DNA of 64,000 nucleotides from Numida meleagris (Eukaryota; Chordata; Aves; Galliformes; Numididae), in assembly GCF_002078875.1 (NCBI RefSeq), contig NC_034410.1, forward strand, positions 42,909,571-42,973,570. Reading direction: 5' to 3'. This document shows, in pieces, positions 1 to 11,800 of the stretch (the stretch's first letter is position 1; the number at the start of each line of letters is the position of its first letter). Both the position numbers and the translations under genes were made by a program. A model generated the notes under the pieces. The model was not told where the DNA came from and made no database searches. It worked only from the letters and a program-made list of their open reading frames with translations.

Positions 1-3000
1 GCAGGTTTTGCTGCTTAAAACCTTCTTTCCATGATATCCACCAAACTTTCCAGAGAAACGATGCGCTGGAAGTGCCTGCATTTTTCCCCATTCCGTGCCA
101 GGGAGCAGCTGCTGCAGAAAATCATCCACGCACTCTGTGTATGAACTGCAATGAGCTCCCTTCCATCCATCCTGTGCCTGTCCTGTTGAGGCTGTGGAAC
201 GCAGGTAGTGGCTGTGTGCAGCCCAAGGGGACAGATGGCCTGGCCGTGTCCTGCGGCTGCCCAGCATACTACATCCATACCTATTCCTCTGCTGCCCCAC
301 GCCCCTCTCCCTTCTGCTGCCCCTCTTTGACCTTCTGCTTAACCCTCCTGTCCACTATTCAGTCCCCCTGAGACGTGCAAAATAAAGACAAAGAATGAAA
401 GGCCTTGGTTACTTCACCATGCTTACATGAGTGTCAGTTTGAGCAGACAGTCCCCCCAGAATCAGGCCCCCGGGCTCATGCGGCATTATAGGCGAGGAAC
501 AAGAGGTTTCTCCCACAGCACTAAGTTGGTGAGCCTGGAGCATATGCGCAGCGCCCAGAAATTCACACTCGAGTGCACCGGCAGAAAGGCAGCCGGATCT
601 GGAAAGGGCACGGGATGCAAACTGCTGATTTCAGTCCAATTTCTGCTGGTCGGGCAGCTCAACCCAGGCAACAAAGAAGCCTCTGTTCCCTGTCACATCG
701 GACGCGTCACGTGGAAGGCGACGAGCCCCCAGGGCACAGCGTCCCCGTGTCCAGGGAGCCAGAGCCCATCGCTGCCAGCAGCAAGCAGTGTGGCCGCTGG
801 GAAAGGCCACCAGACACCCAACCTATCCGTCCATCTGTCCAGGATGTCAGTCCCAACCCCAGAGCTCAACACGAGGACTCATGCTCCCACAGGACTCAAA
901 CGCTTTCACAGAATCATACTCCCACCTTGCGCAGGGAGGAGATGCGTGAAGTCACAGCTTCAGTGTTCCAGACCCCAGTCTTGAAGGCCCACCAATGCGG
1001 TCCACCTCAACCAGCTCCTCGACTCACGCGCGCACTTCTCAAAGACTGCCTGCTGAAAAAAACATCCCTATGTCACAGCTAATGTGCCGCTTTCAGTTCC
1101 TCTGTCTTTACATCACACCATCCCCATAACACAATGCCACCTCCCTGTGGCTCACCTCAGCCACGTCACCTCTTCACGAGACCCCACAGTAAGCACGGAG
1201 GGGACACAGCCTTCCCACACACAGCATGCCTCAGCAAGCTGCTATTCCCTGCCAAGAAACCTCACGTCCCACAGTGCTGATTTCGAGACGTGCGTGAAAT
1301 TGAGTGCCTGGAAAAGAGGGCAGCCTGGCCCCTTCATCACTCAGTACCACCACTGGCATTGTTACTCAGAGTAGCGAAGAAGTACCCAAAGAACCACAAG
1401 GTTGAGATAAATGTAATTTTTTTGCCCTATCTGTGCATGCAGTGTTGAACCCCAGCTGCACGCAGTGTTGGTGAAGCACAAAATGCCACCGAACTCCTCT
1501 GAGACATTTTAAGTACCTTACAGTGATGTGTGAGATGATGTGAACTCCAGCACAAAATGAATGAGACTCCTTATGACTTTCAGTCCCCACTGCAACAGCA
1601 TCCTGGCTGGGCTATCTCTGACCTCCTTCCTTTTTCTTTCCTTTTGCTGTAGACTTTTTCTTAACAAACGCAGCAGAGCTCCCACGAGGAGGGCTGCAGT
1701 GTCGTCCCAACACGATGCACAACACCAGCTTCACTGTGCACACAGCTTCCAAGCAGAGCTGCTGCCCTTGGGGCTGATTCCACCCATCCATATGCACTGG
1801 GGCTCCAGGTCTGCACGGGGCTTCAGCTGCTCACCTACAGCTCTGCATCTACTGAGGGGAAAGAAACTTGCGGACCTATCCAGCAGACTGCTGCTGGATG
1901 CTGGGGGGGCAGCCCAGTGCTTTGCTGCAAAATGAGATGCGTGAGGCCCTGCTAACATACCTGCAGCATATCAGCTCTGCTGTGAGCAGTAAGGAAGGAA
2001 GTCAAAACTTATTACCTAACAAATATTTATAACCAGAAAATCATGTGTAAGTGTTGTTTAAGAAAACCTCTTGGTAACACTGTGGATAGGCTTTATCAGA
2101 TGGAGATTTTCATCTAGCCTTATGAAGTGAGCACTGGTCAAAGCACGATGCTGCACGCTACAGCTCTAAAGGTATCCCTGCCTGCCAGTATCAGTGATTC
2201 CTGTCAGGATCTCTGGCAGTCGCAGCAGGCTGTGGGCAGTCAGGCACCTCTCCTTGCTGGATGCTCCCTGGAGTAGACTGTGCAGGCTGTCCTGGTTGGC
2301 TCCCAGCGGCAGCCCCGGGCTGGGGCTCTCTCTGCTGCTGAGGGACAAGGTAGTGATGCCCCCTACCCCTCAGGTGACACTTGAGGCTCCCCGTGATTAC
2401 ATCAGCACTTCAGAGCATGCGTGGAGAACCCAGATTCTTTCAGAAACACACGCAGCCCATACTGCTCATAGTATTTAAAAAAAAAAAAAATCTGGGCTTT
2501 GTTTGCTTCTTTCCATTCACTCATTATTCATACTCTGTACAGATAAATGCACTCCATACAATCAGCAGGTGCTGACAGATGACCGGGCTCTCTGCTGCTC
2601 TTCAGCAGGGCATCCTACCCACACCATGCCTCGCCCCTGCTTTATCCATTTCTAGGATAAACCTTACAAACCTTCATTTTCACATGGTGAAGAAAAAAGC
2701 AGCTCCTTCACTACAGTCAGAATTGCTCATGATAAATACCTGATCCGGGCAGAGATGGACTGACAGTCCTCCCATGCGGAGCTGAGGCCCCCACCTCCCT
2801 CTTGCACATCTGTACCCCACCCCCTGCCCTCTGGCCCCTTCTGCCTGCTCTCGCACACCAGGCGCCATGCAGAGCCTGCTGCCAGAGACCTGCCAAGCGG
2901 CCCGGCTGGGAGCCAGGATTACTGCTCCCTCACTGCAAACGTCCTGTGAGATAAAAGTCTCCCCCTGCTGCTGCCACCTGTTTTGTGACAAAAAAGTACA

Positions 3001-4374
3001 AATAAATCTAGCCTGCAATTCCATCCGCCTGCTTTCTCACCTCGTTCCCATGCACGTTCTGTAGCAGCTACGATCCCACCGGCTTACTGGCAACCAGCAA
3101 AATTTTCACATTTTTGCACACTGTCTCCCACGAGGTTTCTCTCCAAGCCCATGCTCACGCATGGCTCCTTGGAGCAGTGCGCTGCCGACTCAGCGTGCGA
3201 AGCACCAGAGCGTGCCTCCAGGCTGCAGCGAGCCCAATAAAGCAGCAGGGCACATCGCTTTTCTGCCAGAGGACAGAAACCTATCTGCCTGCCACAAGGC
3301 TAAACTCAATCTCAAGCCCTGAGACAAACAATCACAGCAAAGCCCTCTGCAGGCGAGTGCACTGCTCAATGCCAAGGAACACACTTACTATGCAATTTGC
3401 AACTAAACGCTCAGCGTGCCTTCAGCTGCGCCCACCCTGCTGCTAAGTTACAGAGTGGCAGGGAGAAAGGAACGCTCACTTCAGCCATGACTTTTTGCCT
3501 TCCCATGGCACTAAACCAGTCTGGTAGGACACTCCTATTCTCCTCCAATATCCTTGCATGTAAGCGGTCTCTTCCCATCACAGTGCACCAACACGAACCT
3601 GTTAGTCTGCCCGAGCTTTTGGTCCACAAGACAGCTATTCCTCCCAAGTATTTGCAACCCACTCATCATTTGAAAGCCAATGAGGACTGGCACCTGGGGC
3701 ACAGGGAATCTGCTGACTATGGGAAACCTTCCTATCCACAAAGCTTTTCTTTGAGGGATGTGCGCAGCCAGCTCCTTCAGGGCCATTCCAGCAGCAGCTC
3801 CCTCACAGGTCGCACATCCAAGGGCCGCTGCAGCATAGCCACACACGGGAGCCTGCAGGGCAAGTACTGCTGAGCACTCATTCTCCTGAGGGCCTGGCTG
3901 CCCCCACAGCCTCCTGTGGGCCCAGCCACATTCCTGCCCCACATAGCATGTAGGTGTGACGCCATCCTGCTCCTTGGCAGGCTGCTTTCCATCCAAACGT
4001 GCTCAGGTAACATACTTTGAGTACATGGGGAATGGTGAATGTTGTGAAGAACCTCCTGAAGAGAAGAAACTCCTGGCCAGCAAAGGTGGACGCTTCCAAA
4101 GGCACTGCTCCAGCTGGTGCTCAGCACTGTCCTCCCACAGCTGCTGCACTACCTGAGCTATGAAACTTGAGGATTAAGAAGAAAGCAACATTGAAATAAG
4201 AGTTTCCAGTACCTGTGATGAGTAATGGTTAAATAGAAGAAACAAACTAAAAAAAGCGTAACGCAACAGCAGCAGTGCTGACACACAGCGTGAAGGCGTG
4301 AACCTGCTACCACACATGGGAAGGAGCAGCCTCACACCTAGGCACGCACCACGTCCTGTCGCAGCTGTGCTTAC
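1..4374 (-). other. LIMD1: LIMD1 intron 1 (5' part)
   Basis: This stretch follows the LIMD1 exon 1 donor and is intronic for that gene. I looked for the LIM1 exon (paired Cys/His with the FGAGQACQAMG-like segment) on the minus strand and did not find it. Several 100-185 codon open frames occur on both strands, but none resembles a known family and the moderate GC content makes such frames likely by chance. No transposable element was recognised. Short poly(A) and pyrimidine runs are present (for example near 2466-2480). Confidence 0.7.
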
Positions 4375-5275
4375 CGAAGTAGTCGGCCTTGGGCCGTGCA
4401 TCCATCTCCTGCTCCAGGCGCTGGGTGAGTGCTTCCAGCTTCAGCTCGGCTGCGGACGGCCCCTGCTCCGGCTGCAGGAGGGTCTGGCAGGGCAACTTCA
4501 CCTTGGCCGTGCCACAGCCTTCCTGGTGCCCCCCGTCAGGATGGAGACTGCTTGTGCCCTCCTTGAAAGGCTGCTTTGGCGCATCTGAAGTCAACGGTCC
4601 ACGTGCTGCTGCCAGAGTTGAGGCACCCAGCTCAGGGCCGCCATTGGGCCGGTGGTTGTGGCCATGGGCCACAAAATGACTGGTGGGACTGGGGTGGACG
4701 CCAGCTTGCTGGTAGTCCATGCTGGGGCCCGCAGGAGCAGAGCTGGGTGGGAAGGGCCGTGAGCCGCCCTGGTACCACAGCTGGCCGCCATCTGTGGTTG
4801 GCCCATCCACACTGGCTCGTGGCCCGCAGGGCTCGGTGAGGGCCAAAAACCCTGGGCTGGGCTGTGCCGCAGAGGCCGAGAAGGAGGACTTGTGTTGCAG
4901 CATGGCCGCTGGCGCCCCATCCGAGGGACCTGAGGGGCCACGCACCTGCGAGAAGGAGGAGGACCTCTGTCCGGCTGGCTTCAGCTCCTGGCCCTGGCTG
5001 CCCCGCCGCTCATCACCACCGTTCTCCTGAGGGTCTCTGCGGGGCTCCGCTTCCCAGCTCCGCCGCCCAGCCTGGGAACCGAGGGACTGCGGCTCCCCAG
5101 GCAAGGGGAAGGCTCTGCAGGTGGCCGACCGCCCGCTGCCAGGGCCCTCAGCTGCCACCTGGGGCAGGGGGCCGGCGGGCGAGCCCAGGGGCGGCTTGGC
5201 ACCACGGGGCGCGGGCAGGCTGGGCCGTGGTGCACCCAAACCGGCCCCACCATTGAGGGAGGCCGTGGCCATCAG

Positions 5276-5308
<33 letters not shown>

Positions 5309-5479
5309 GAGGTGGATCTTTGCCATCTTGGTGGCAAAGACCCGCCGAGTCTCCTCAAACTCCGGGTTGTTGCCGGCCGCTCTGTCCACCCGAAAGAGCC
5401 CGTCCTTGGAGGCCTCGTACATGTTGAGGTCCTCGATGAACTTGCTGGCCTCCAGGCCCAGGTCGTCGTACTTGTCCAT
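4375..5479 (-). CDS. LIMD1: LIM domain-containing protein 1, first coding exon (pre-LIM region)
   Basis: LIMD1 is an Ajuba/Zyxin-family adaptor that shuttles between focal adhesions, P-bodies and nucleus; family work links it to pRB, the PHD2-VHL hypoxia complex, LATS/Hippo signalling and Ago2 silencing. The exon encodes 368 residues plus one base. Residues 1-60 begin MDKYDDLGLEASKFIEDLNM and closely match mammalian LIMD1. They are followed by nine glutamines, then a Pro/Ser/Gly-rich, poorly conserved, probably disordered stretch. The last part (SAAELKLEALTQRLEQEMDA, then PKADYF) is the conserved segment just before LIM1. The exon ends in phase 1 at a clear donor, G|GTAAGC. The chosen ATG has A at -3 and G at +4, and conservation starts there, although the frame stays open for 131 codons upstream. 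The pre-LIM region is about 100 residues shorter than in human. LIM exons are outside the window. Confidence 0.95.
5282..5308 (-). repeat. LIMD1: Uninterrupted (CAG)9 encoding polyglutamine in LIMD1
   Basis: Nine consecutive CAG codons (read as CTG on the plus strand) follow the conserved KMAKIHL sequence and precede EMLMA. Human LIMD1 also has glutamines at this place. The tract has no CAA interruptions, so it could vary in length between individuals. Confidence 0.95.
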
Positions 5480-5872
5480 CCTGCTCCGCTCTTTGGCTGC
5501 CGCCACCGCCACACGCTGGGGCCCGAGGGCCGCGCTGTGCCGGGCGGGCTGTCGGCCCGGCTGAAGTTTCTTCCTCCTCTCCTTCCCGTTCCTCACAGGG
5601 CGCAGGGCCGGAGCTCTCAGCGGGCCGCGCTCGGCGGCGGCAGCGGCAGAGCCACGGCGCGGCCCCGGCTGCCTCCCGCCGCTGCCAGTCCCGCCCGCCG
5701 CGCCGGGGCCGGGGGCGGGGGCCGGGGCGGAGCCGGCGGGGCGGTCCCGCCGCGTTGCACTGCAGCCCGCTAGGGGCCCGCGGGAGGTGCTGCCGGCGGG
5801 GGGTGAGGCTGGGCCGGGGGCTTCGGCGCTGCCGGGCCGGGGGGCGGCTGCTCTGGTGTGGCCCATGCCCAC
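5480..5872 (-). promoter_or_regulatory. LIMD1: LIMD1 5' leader and CpG-rich promoter region
   Basis: The stretch upstream of the LIMD1 start codon is very GC- and CpG-rich, continuing the high GC of the coding exon. Three GC-box (Sp1/KLF-type) cores, GGGGCGGGG at 5712-5720, GGGGCGG at 5724-5730 and GGGGCGG at 5738-5744, cluster about 230-265 bp upstream of the ATG. I see no TATA box close by, which fits a CpG-island promoter with dispersed starts. The exact transcription start, and whether the leader is spliced, cannot be told from sequence. The open frame across this block is expected from its composition and is not evidence of an N-terminal extension. Confidence 0.6.
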
Positions 5873-8800
5873 GTCCAGGTACTGTTGGAGATCTCCAAGG
5901 AGGAGAGCCCACGGCCTCCGGGCAGCCTGTGCCAGTGCTCCGTCACCTGCACGGCACTGAGTGCTGCCAGTTGCTCACAGGGAGCTCCTGTGCTCAGCTT
6001 TGTGCCCTTGGCCTGTTGTCCTGGCGATGGGCACCGCTGAACAGAGCCTGGCTCCGTCCTCTGTGCAGCCTGCCCTCAGGGGGACGGGTGGGAATTTTCA
6101 CGGCTAATGAAGGCATTTTAACAATTTTGTGGAAGAGCAATTCAGAGGGAGGTCTCGGGGATGAAATACGTACTGAAGACAGTGTGGGAAGTGGGCAGCT
6201 GCACCTCTGTGATGCTGTGAACTGCACGAAGCAGGCACCGGTGCCAGCAGTGGGTCTGTGTAGGGACAACAGAAGACATGAGGAAGGCACACACAGGCCC
6301 ATGTGCAGATCCAGGCACCTAATGCCTGCAGACAACCTGCTTGGCACAGGGTCTGCACAGCTGGAGCAGAACGGTGCTGCTGCATTTGAACAGCCCCCTG
6401 TACCACCAGGACTGCAAGGACTACAATCTGCTAGGAGGAGATGGGCCAACCCAAGGCTGGCGTTGGCTGGATGGGGTGAAGACAAGTCCTCCCTCATCTC
6501 CCCCACTCGGCACTGCCCAGCCGTGGGCACCCTGCTGTCCTGTTACCCTCCAGGGCTGCACCAGCAGTGATAAGCAGAGCTGTGAGTGCCAAGGATAAGG
6601 CAGAGCTCTGAGCTGCCAGGGAAATAGTTTGCATTCCTGGAGCGAGAGCTGCAGGAATGCACTCACCGGCCGAGCCGCCCTGATTTACTGAGACACAGCA
6701 CCATCCTGACCTGCTGTGGCTGACAGTCCCACCAAAGCCTGACCAGGTCCCCGCTCCAGGCCCTGAGGGCTGCAGTGCCCTTGAGTAAATCTACTGAAAG
6801 GTGCGGGCCAGGGAGTGTGTGCTCAGACTTGGAACGCTTCCCCAGCACTCAGGAGATAGGGCCCAGATGTTAAGGAATGTGCTGTGAATCAGGCTGTGAC
6901 CAAACTGCATTAGAAACCAAAAAATCCCCTCCCTTTCTAACAGCTCCCTTGCAAGAACTCTGCGTAGCAACGGGGACGGCTCGCCAGCCCTGACATGGCA
7001 CACCCCTTCCAGTGAGCTGCAGCTGGGCACATCTGAAAACTCCAGCCCCTCCAGGGAGGCATGAGACACCTGGCACAGCCACCTCAGCCCGAGCCGAGCT
7101 GCTGATAAATGCTGGACTCGTGGGAGTGAACCCAGGCAGTCAGCAGTGTCTGTGGTCAGTGATTTTGTGGAGGCGGGCAGCAGCACAGAACCGGGCTGGG
7201 GCTTGGGGACAGGGAGCAGCAGTAAATCACTCAGGAGACCTTCAATGCCTGCCAGGCTTCTAAGTGATGGATAGCACTGGGGCACACGGGGAAAACAATC
7301 CCATCTGTCAAACCAGCCCTCTATCTGGCCTCCTTGAGCCTTGCTCTGTCCTGGAGAGGAGGAGGGAAGGAGCATCCCCAGGCAGGGCTGTTTTGTGTTC
7401 CCTTGGCAGAAAAAACAGCATCCTAAGTGTGAACTGTTGATGGCTGCCACCAGAAGCAGCTCTGAGAGCGGGGATTGCTGGACTGAGCTGTGTCAGAAGG
7501 GGCAGGGGATGAGGAGCCAATGGCGGGATGGCCCCAGCAGGTCTTTTGTGCAGTGCAGGTTTCAGCTTGAGCCACCACTGGCTGACAACAAAAGTGACTG
7601 ACTCTTGACAGACTCCATAAAAACCAAGGAGCTATGAGGTTAAGCCCACAGTGCAGCCAAAGCCTGAGCCTCAGTGTGCAATTGCCCCGGGAAGGAAACT
7701 GCTGGCTGCACCGAGCTCCAGGCAAGCAAGAGGCAGTGGCACTGCACTGCTCCGAGACCAACAGCCCAGCCCAGGACTGGGAACTTCCCTCGCCCTTTGC
7801 AGTGCAAAATCGAAGAACAAAGAGCAGTGTGAGGTTTTGTTTCCCTTATTTGGCATCAGCTTATGGAAATCCTCCAGCAAAACCTAGAAGATGTCAGTTG
7901 GGGCAGTGCTTGTGCTCAGAGGAAGGGACCTGAAAAGCCACAGGTGTGAGGCCAGGTTCCTCTGTGGTGGCAAAACATCCCCAGGACAGCTGGGAAAGGA
8001 GGCCCACATAGTACAGTGACCGTGTGCCATGGAGGGTACCCTCACAGATCTAAGCTGCTGCTCCTGAATGATCTCCTTGAGTTCTCTCACTGCTTTGCTC
8101 AGAAAAGCCATTTCTTCAGGTTGTGTTTGCAGTCAGGAGGACGAGAGGCAGCAGCACTTGGATGGGACTCATTGTTCCGTGAGGCCCAGGAATTTCCAGG
8201 TGCAAAGCTGCAAATTCCCAACTCTGTGAGCTGTTGAGCAGGATCACAGCAGGTGTTTGACACCTCCTCCTCCTCCTCACTGGCTTCAGAGCACTGCTGG
8301 AAGCCAAGCGAGCTGAGGTGCTCAGGCTCAGCTTCAGGTATTACCGCTTTTGTTTTAAATGTTAAAACAATAAGCAAGAAAGTTGGTACTCAACAGCAGA
8401 TCCACATTTCTGTGGCTTGAGAGAATTATAAAAAGAAAATGCAACAGCAGGTAGATGGATGGCGGCATAAATCCCACTGCTTTTCCCTGGGAGGAATCTG
8501 TGATGTTCACAGGCAAAGATCTGTGGAGAAGGGAATCACTCGTTGCCCTCACAGCTTCTTCCCTGCTCCTCACCTGAGGATGCGAAGTGCACCAGGTGAA
8601 GGCAGGCTCCTACCCAGCACAGTGCAGACTCAGGTTGTGCCGGTCACTTTTTTCCTGCAGACCATGCTGAGGCCCCTGAGAGCTTTAGTAAGCAAACCCT
8701 TTGGTGGGACAGAAGTATTTTGGAATGGAACTATCGACTTTGGAATAGAAGCATCTATTTTCAGCTGTCAAAAACAAAGCAAGGAAGAATCTGTGACTTC

Positions 8801-11800
8801 GCTCAGATCAGGGCTTTTTCCGACTTTCTTTTGTGAGGGTCGCACACACATTTTCTGCCACTACTTTTTATCTGCGAGCGAACATCTGTGGGATGTTTTA
8901 CCGCTGGGCCCGCAGGAGCCCTCACCCCGGGGGAAGCGGCCTTCTTGCTGAGCTCCCGCCCTGACACCGCTGACCTTCACAGCCATGCAAAGTACATTTC
9001 CTTCCTATGCCAAAGGATAAAATCAGCTGTGGGAAGAACAATGCATGCAGAGACAGTGTGGAAAACCCTGCCGAAGACCTTCAGACACCAAACCATGAAG
9101 CTGCACTTGGCCTCGCTCCAGGTTCTGTACGCATGAGCACGTGCTGTGATTACGAGCTCCTGCAGACAGGAATCACAGCCAAGCGACTCGCAGGCATTTT
9201 TTTCAGGGCCTGATGTGCCATGGTTTTGGTGAGTGTAAGGCAGCAAGGTACCTCTGAAATTCTGTGCTCATGTTTATTCTCGGTGAGGTTTGGGTCAGGG
9301 ATACTCCCAAGCGAACAGCTGATTAACTAGAACTTTCTATCAGAATGGAGGTGTAATGCTACACTGCCTCGCACACCCTGATGCTGCAATTAGATACCAG
9401 CCCAATTTGTCATAGTTCCTGTGAGGTTCATGTCTCACGCCTATTAAGGAATGAAGGGGTTCACAACTGATGTCATAGTACAAGGTCAGAATGTATGTGC
9501 TTATTTGAGTTGACTTATTATAAATGCAGTCCCTGGAAGAAAAGCCAGCGCTCATCTATTCCATGTTAGTTCCCGTGGGCAAGGCTTACGGATTGCAGTG
9601 TATTCACTGCCTTCACGCTGTATTTGCTCATGCCGTATAACACTGACCACTTGCAGCACGGCCACCCTCTGCCTGGAAGCATGGCATGAAGGCAGGCAGC
9701 TCTGTAGGGAGGATGCTGTGGGAGAAAGGCTTGGGCCAACACAGCACTGATCCCCGCGGGGTATTTCTGTGCAGCAGCCGAGGTGCTTCCCTCTCCTTGC
9801 AGTGGTGTAGCTGGGTTTATCCCTCACAAAGGATGAGGTTGTTGGCTTACAAGTGCTGGGTCTGTGGCTCTATACAGTGGATGACCGTCAGGTGTGTTGT
9901 ACTGGAAGGACAACACCGAGGGCTGCCAGGCAAGTATGCCTTGAGCCTTGGTAGCGATAGAAGAAGCACGGTCCATCCCAGCACAGCAGCATACCCTTTT
10001 CTGGAGAGAAAGAGAAAACAGATGTTTTTTTCCCCTCTCTCTTTTTTTCTTTTTACTGTGGAAAGCCTCAGGCTCCTCCAGAGAGTGGGTGGTGGAGAGG
10101 GGGGATGGAAAGAGCTGGTGGCAGCAGGGGAGGTGAAGCGGGAGACTGTGGGGCAGGAAGGCCACTGCCAGACTGCTGAAGGGCAGCGTGGAGAGAGCAA
10201 ACCTCAGCCTCCACCTTCTGAAAATGCTGCCGGAATGCAGCATTTCGGAGATGTTGTTCCTCCCCACGGCTGCCCCAGGGGCCTCTGCATTCCTCTGGGA
10301 GGCCTGCCCTGCCTGCCTCCTCTTGCTTCCCTCCAAATTTAACCCCCAAGGAACTCAGGCCAGGAAGGGCTATGCCATCCTCAGCACCCCATGGCCTGGT
10401 GCGGGGCCCTTCATGCCGAGCTACTGCTGTGGGGCGAGCAGTGCTTCTCCACAGACACAGGGCTAAACCCCAGGGCAGGTGAAATTCTGGGCTGCTGAGG
10501 AGGTGTCCTGCCTGAGCAGCCACCCTGTGGAGCTGGGTCCTGCTGTGCCCACGTGTAGCCCAGCCGCTGGACAAGGAAAACGCCTGAGGGCCTGTTTTCA
10601 CATGGCAGAAAAGGGAGGGATCGCATTGAAAAAGCTGTCCCCTGCCAGGCTCCTTGCCCCAGCACAGGGGCAAGGGGAGGGTGAGGAGGCTGTGACCCAC
10701 CTGACTGCATTCATCCCGTCCTCAGAACAAGAGCAAGAACAGGGCCCAACTGATTTTTTTGCTTTCATTGCACTACAATGCCTGTTACGGGGCATGCTCT
10801 CTGCAGTAAATTACACTAAGAGCCATTTAATTAGTACTAATGGCACAGAAGGGCCAGGGGCAGCCTAGGGACAGCTTTCTGGAGCAGGAAAGATGCTTCA
10901 AGCAGCGAGAGTAGTGCCCGGAAATCACTGAGAACTCAGCAGGAGCCCAAGCAGAAACAGATAAAGCAAATGCCATGAGCAGAGGGTGTGCACGTGGACC
11001 CCCTTTGCCCTCAGCCCACCAGGCCAAACACTTGCTTTTGGTGGCCTCAGAGTTACACCTACGTACCGTAGGTGGCTTTGATGGTTTTCCTCTTCCGTAC
11101 ACCTACTTAACGAACATGAAATAATTTGGTTTTTTTTTCTGTTTTCTACTAAAAAGAGCCTCCCATTGGAACAGAAACTCATCCGGAGACGTTTCCAGCT
11201 CCGTTTCCCTGCTCTTTATCAGCGCACTAACACAAACAGCATGGTGACCCGCTCAGCTAGCATGCGTGGCCTTTAGTAATCCCAGGCTGGAGGAGCACCG
11301 CACGCCGACGACATCCTGCCATTAGTCATCAGCGAGTGTGGCTTCACGGGGCTGAGTGGATGCAGCCAGTGCATCCACCCGCTCCTCCGTGCGTGTCCTA
11401 GAAGGATCCCTCTGACTAACAGATGTTTTTGAATGCTCTTTCACATGGGAAAATTGGGAAGAACATATTTTTATTGCACCCTCGCTATTTCATCGAGCCA
11501 CGTGGATCTCCAGGGATGGAGACGTACATAAGAAAAATATTCATTTCTGAAAGCTTCTGCAATTTTTTCACAATACTTTCTTGGCTTAGCCAGCCTAGCA
11601 ATGCATGCTTGTATTTCTATTTTGCAGCAATTAGTAAGATTTGCTAATTACACTGCTGAGTATTCAAAAACAATTGATTTCCCTTTGTAGCAGAAAATAA
11701 TTTCCTGTTACACCAGTTCTCTTAATTTTCTTCTGAAACAAAACCAGGCCATCAGTGCCAGCGGTGTCATGCTGCTGTTATTAAATCGCTCTCTCTTCTG

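Noticed and set aside
427..1082. Two overlapping plus-strand frames of 185 and 169 codons
   Set aside because: They occupy different frames of the same stretch, have no recognisable domains or splice context, and lie in an intron of LIMD1 on the opposite strand.
1..4374. Possible LIM-domain exon of LIMD1
   Set aside because: No minus-strand frame shows the C-x2-C / H-x2-C spacing or the conserved LIM1 text, so the exon must be farther left.
4389..5773. Several open frames of 87-153 codons on the plus strand opposite LIMD1 exon 1
   Set aside because: They mirror the GC-rich LIMD1 codons on the other strand, match no family, and include the antisense of the CAG tract.
5480..5872. In-frame N-terminal extension of LIMD1 upstream of the chosen ATG
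   Set aside because: The frame is open only because the leader is GC-rich. Family conservation begins at MDKYDD and that ATG has a good context.
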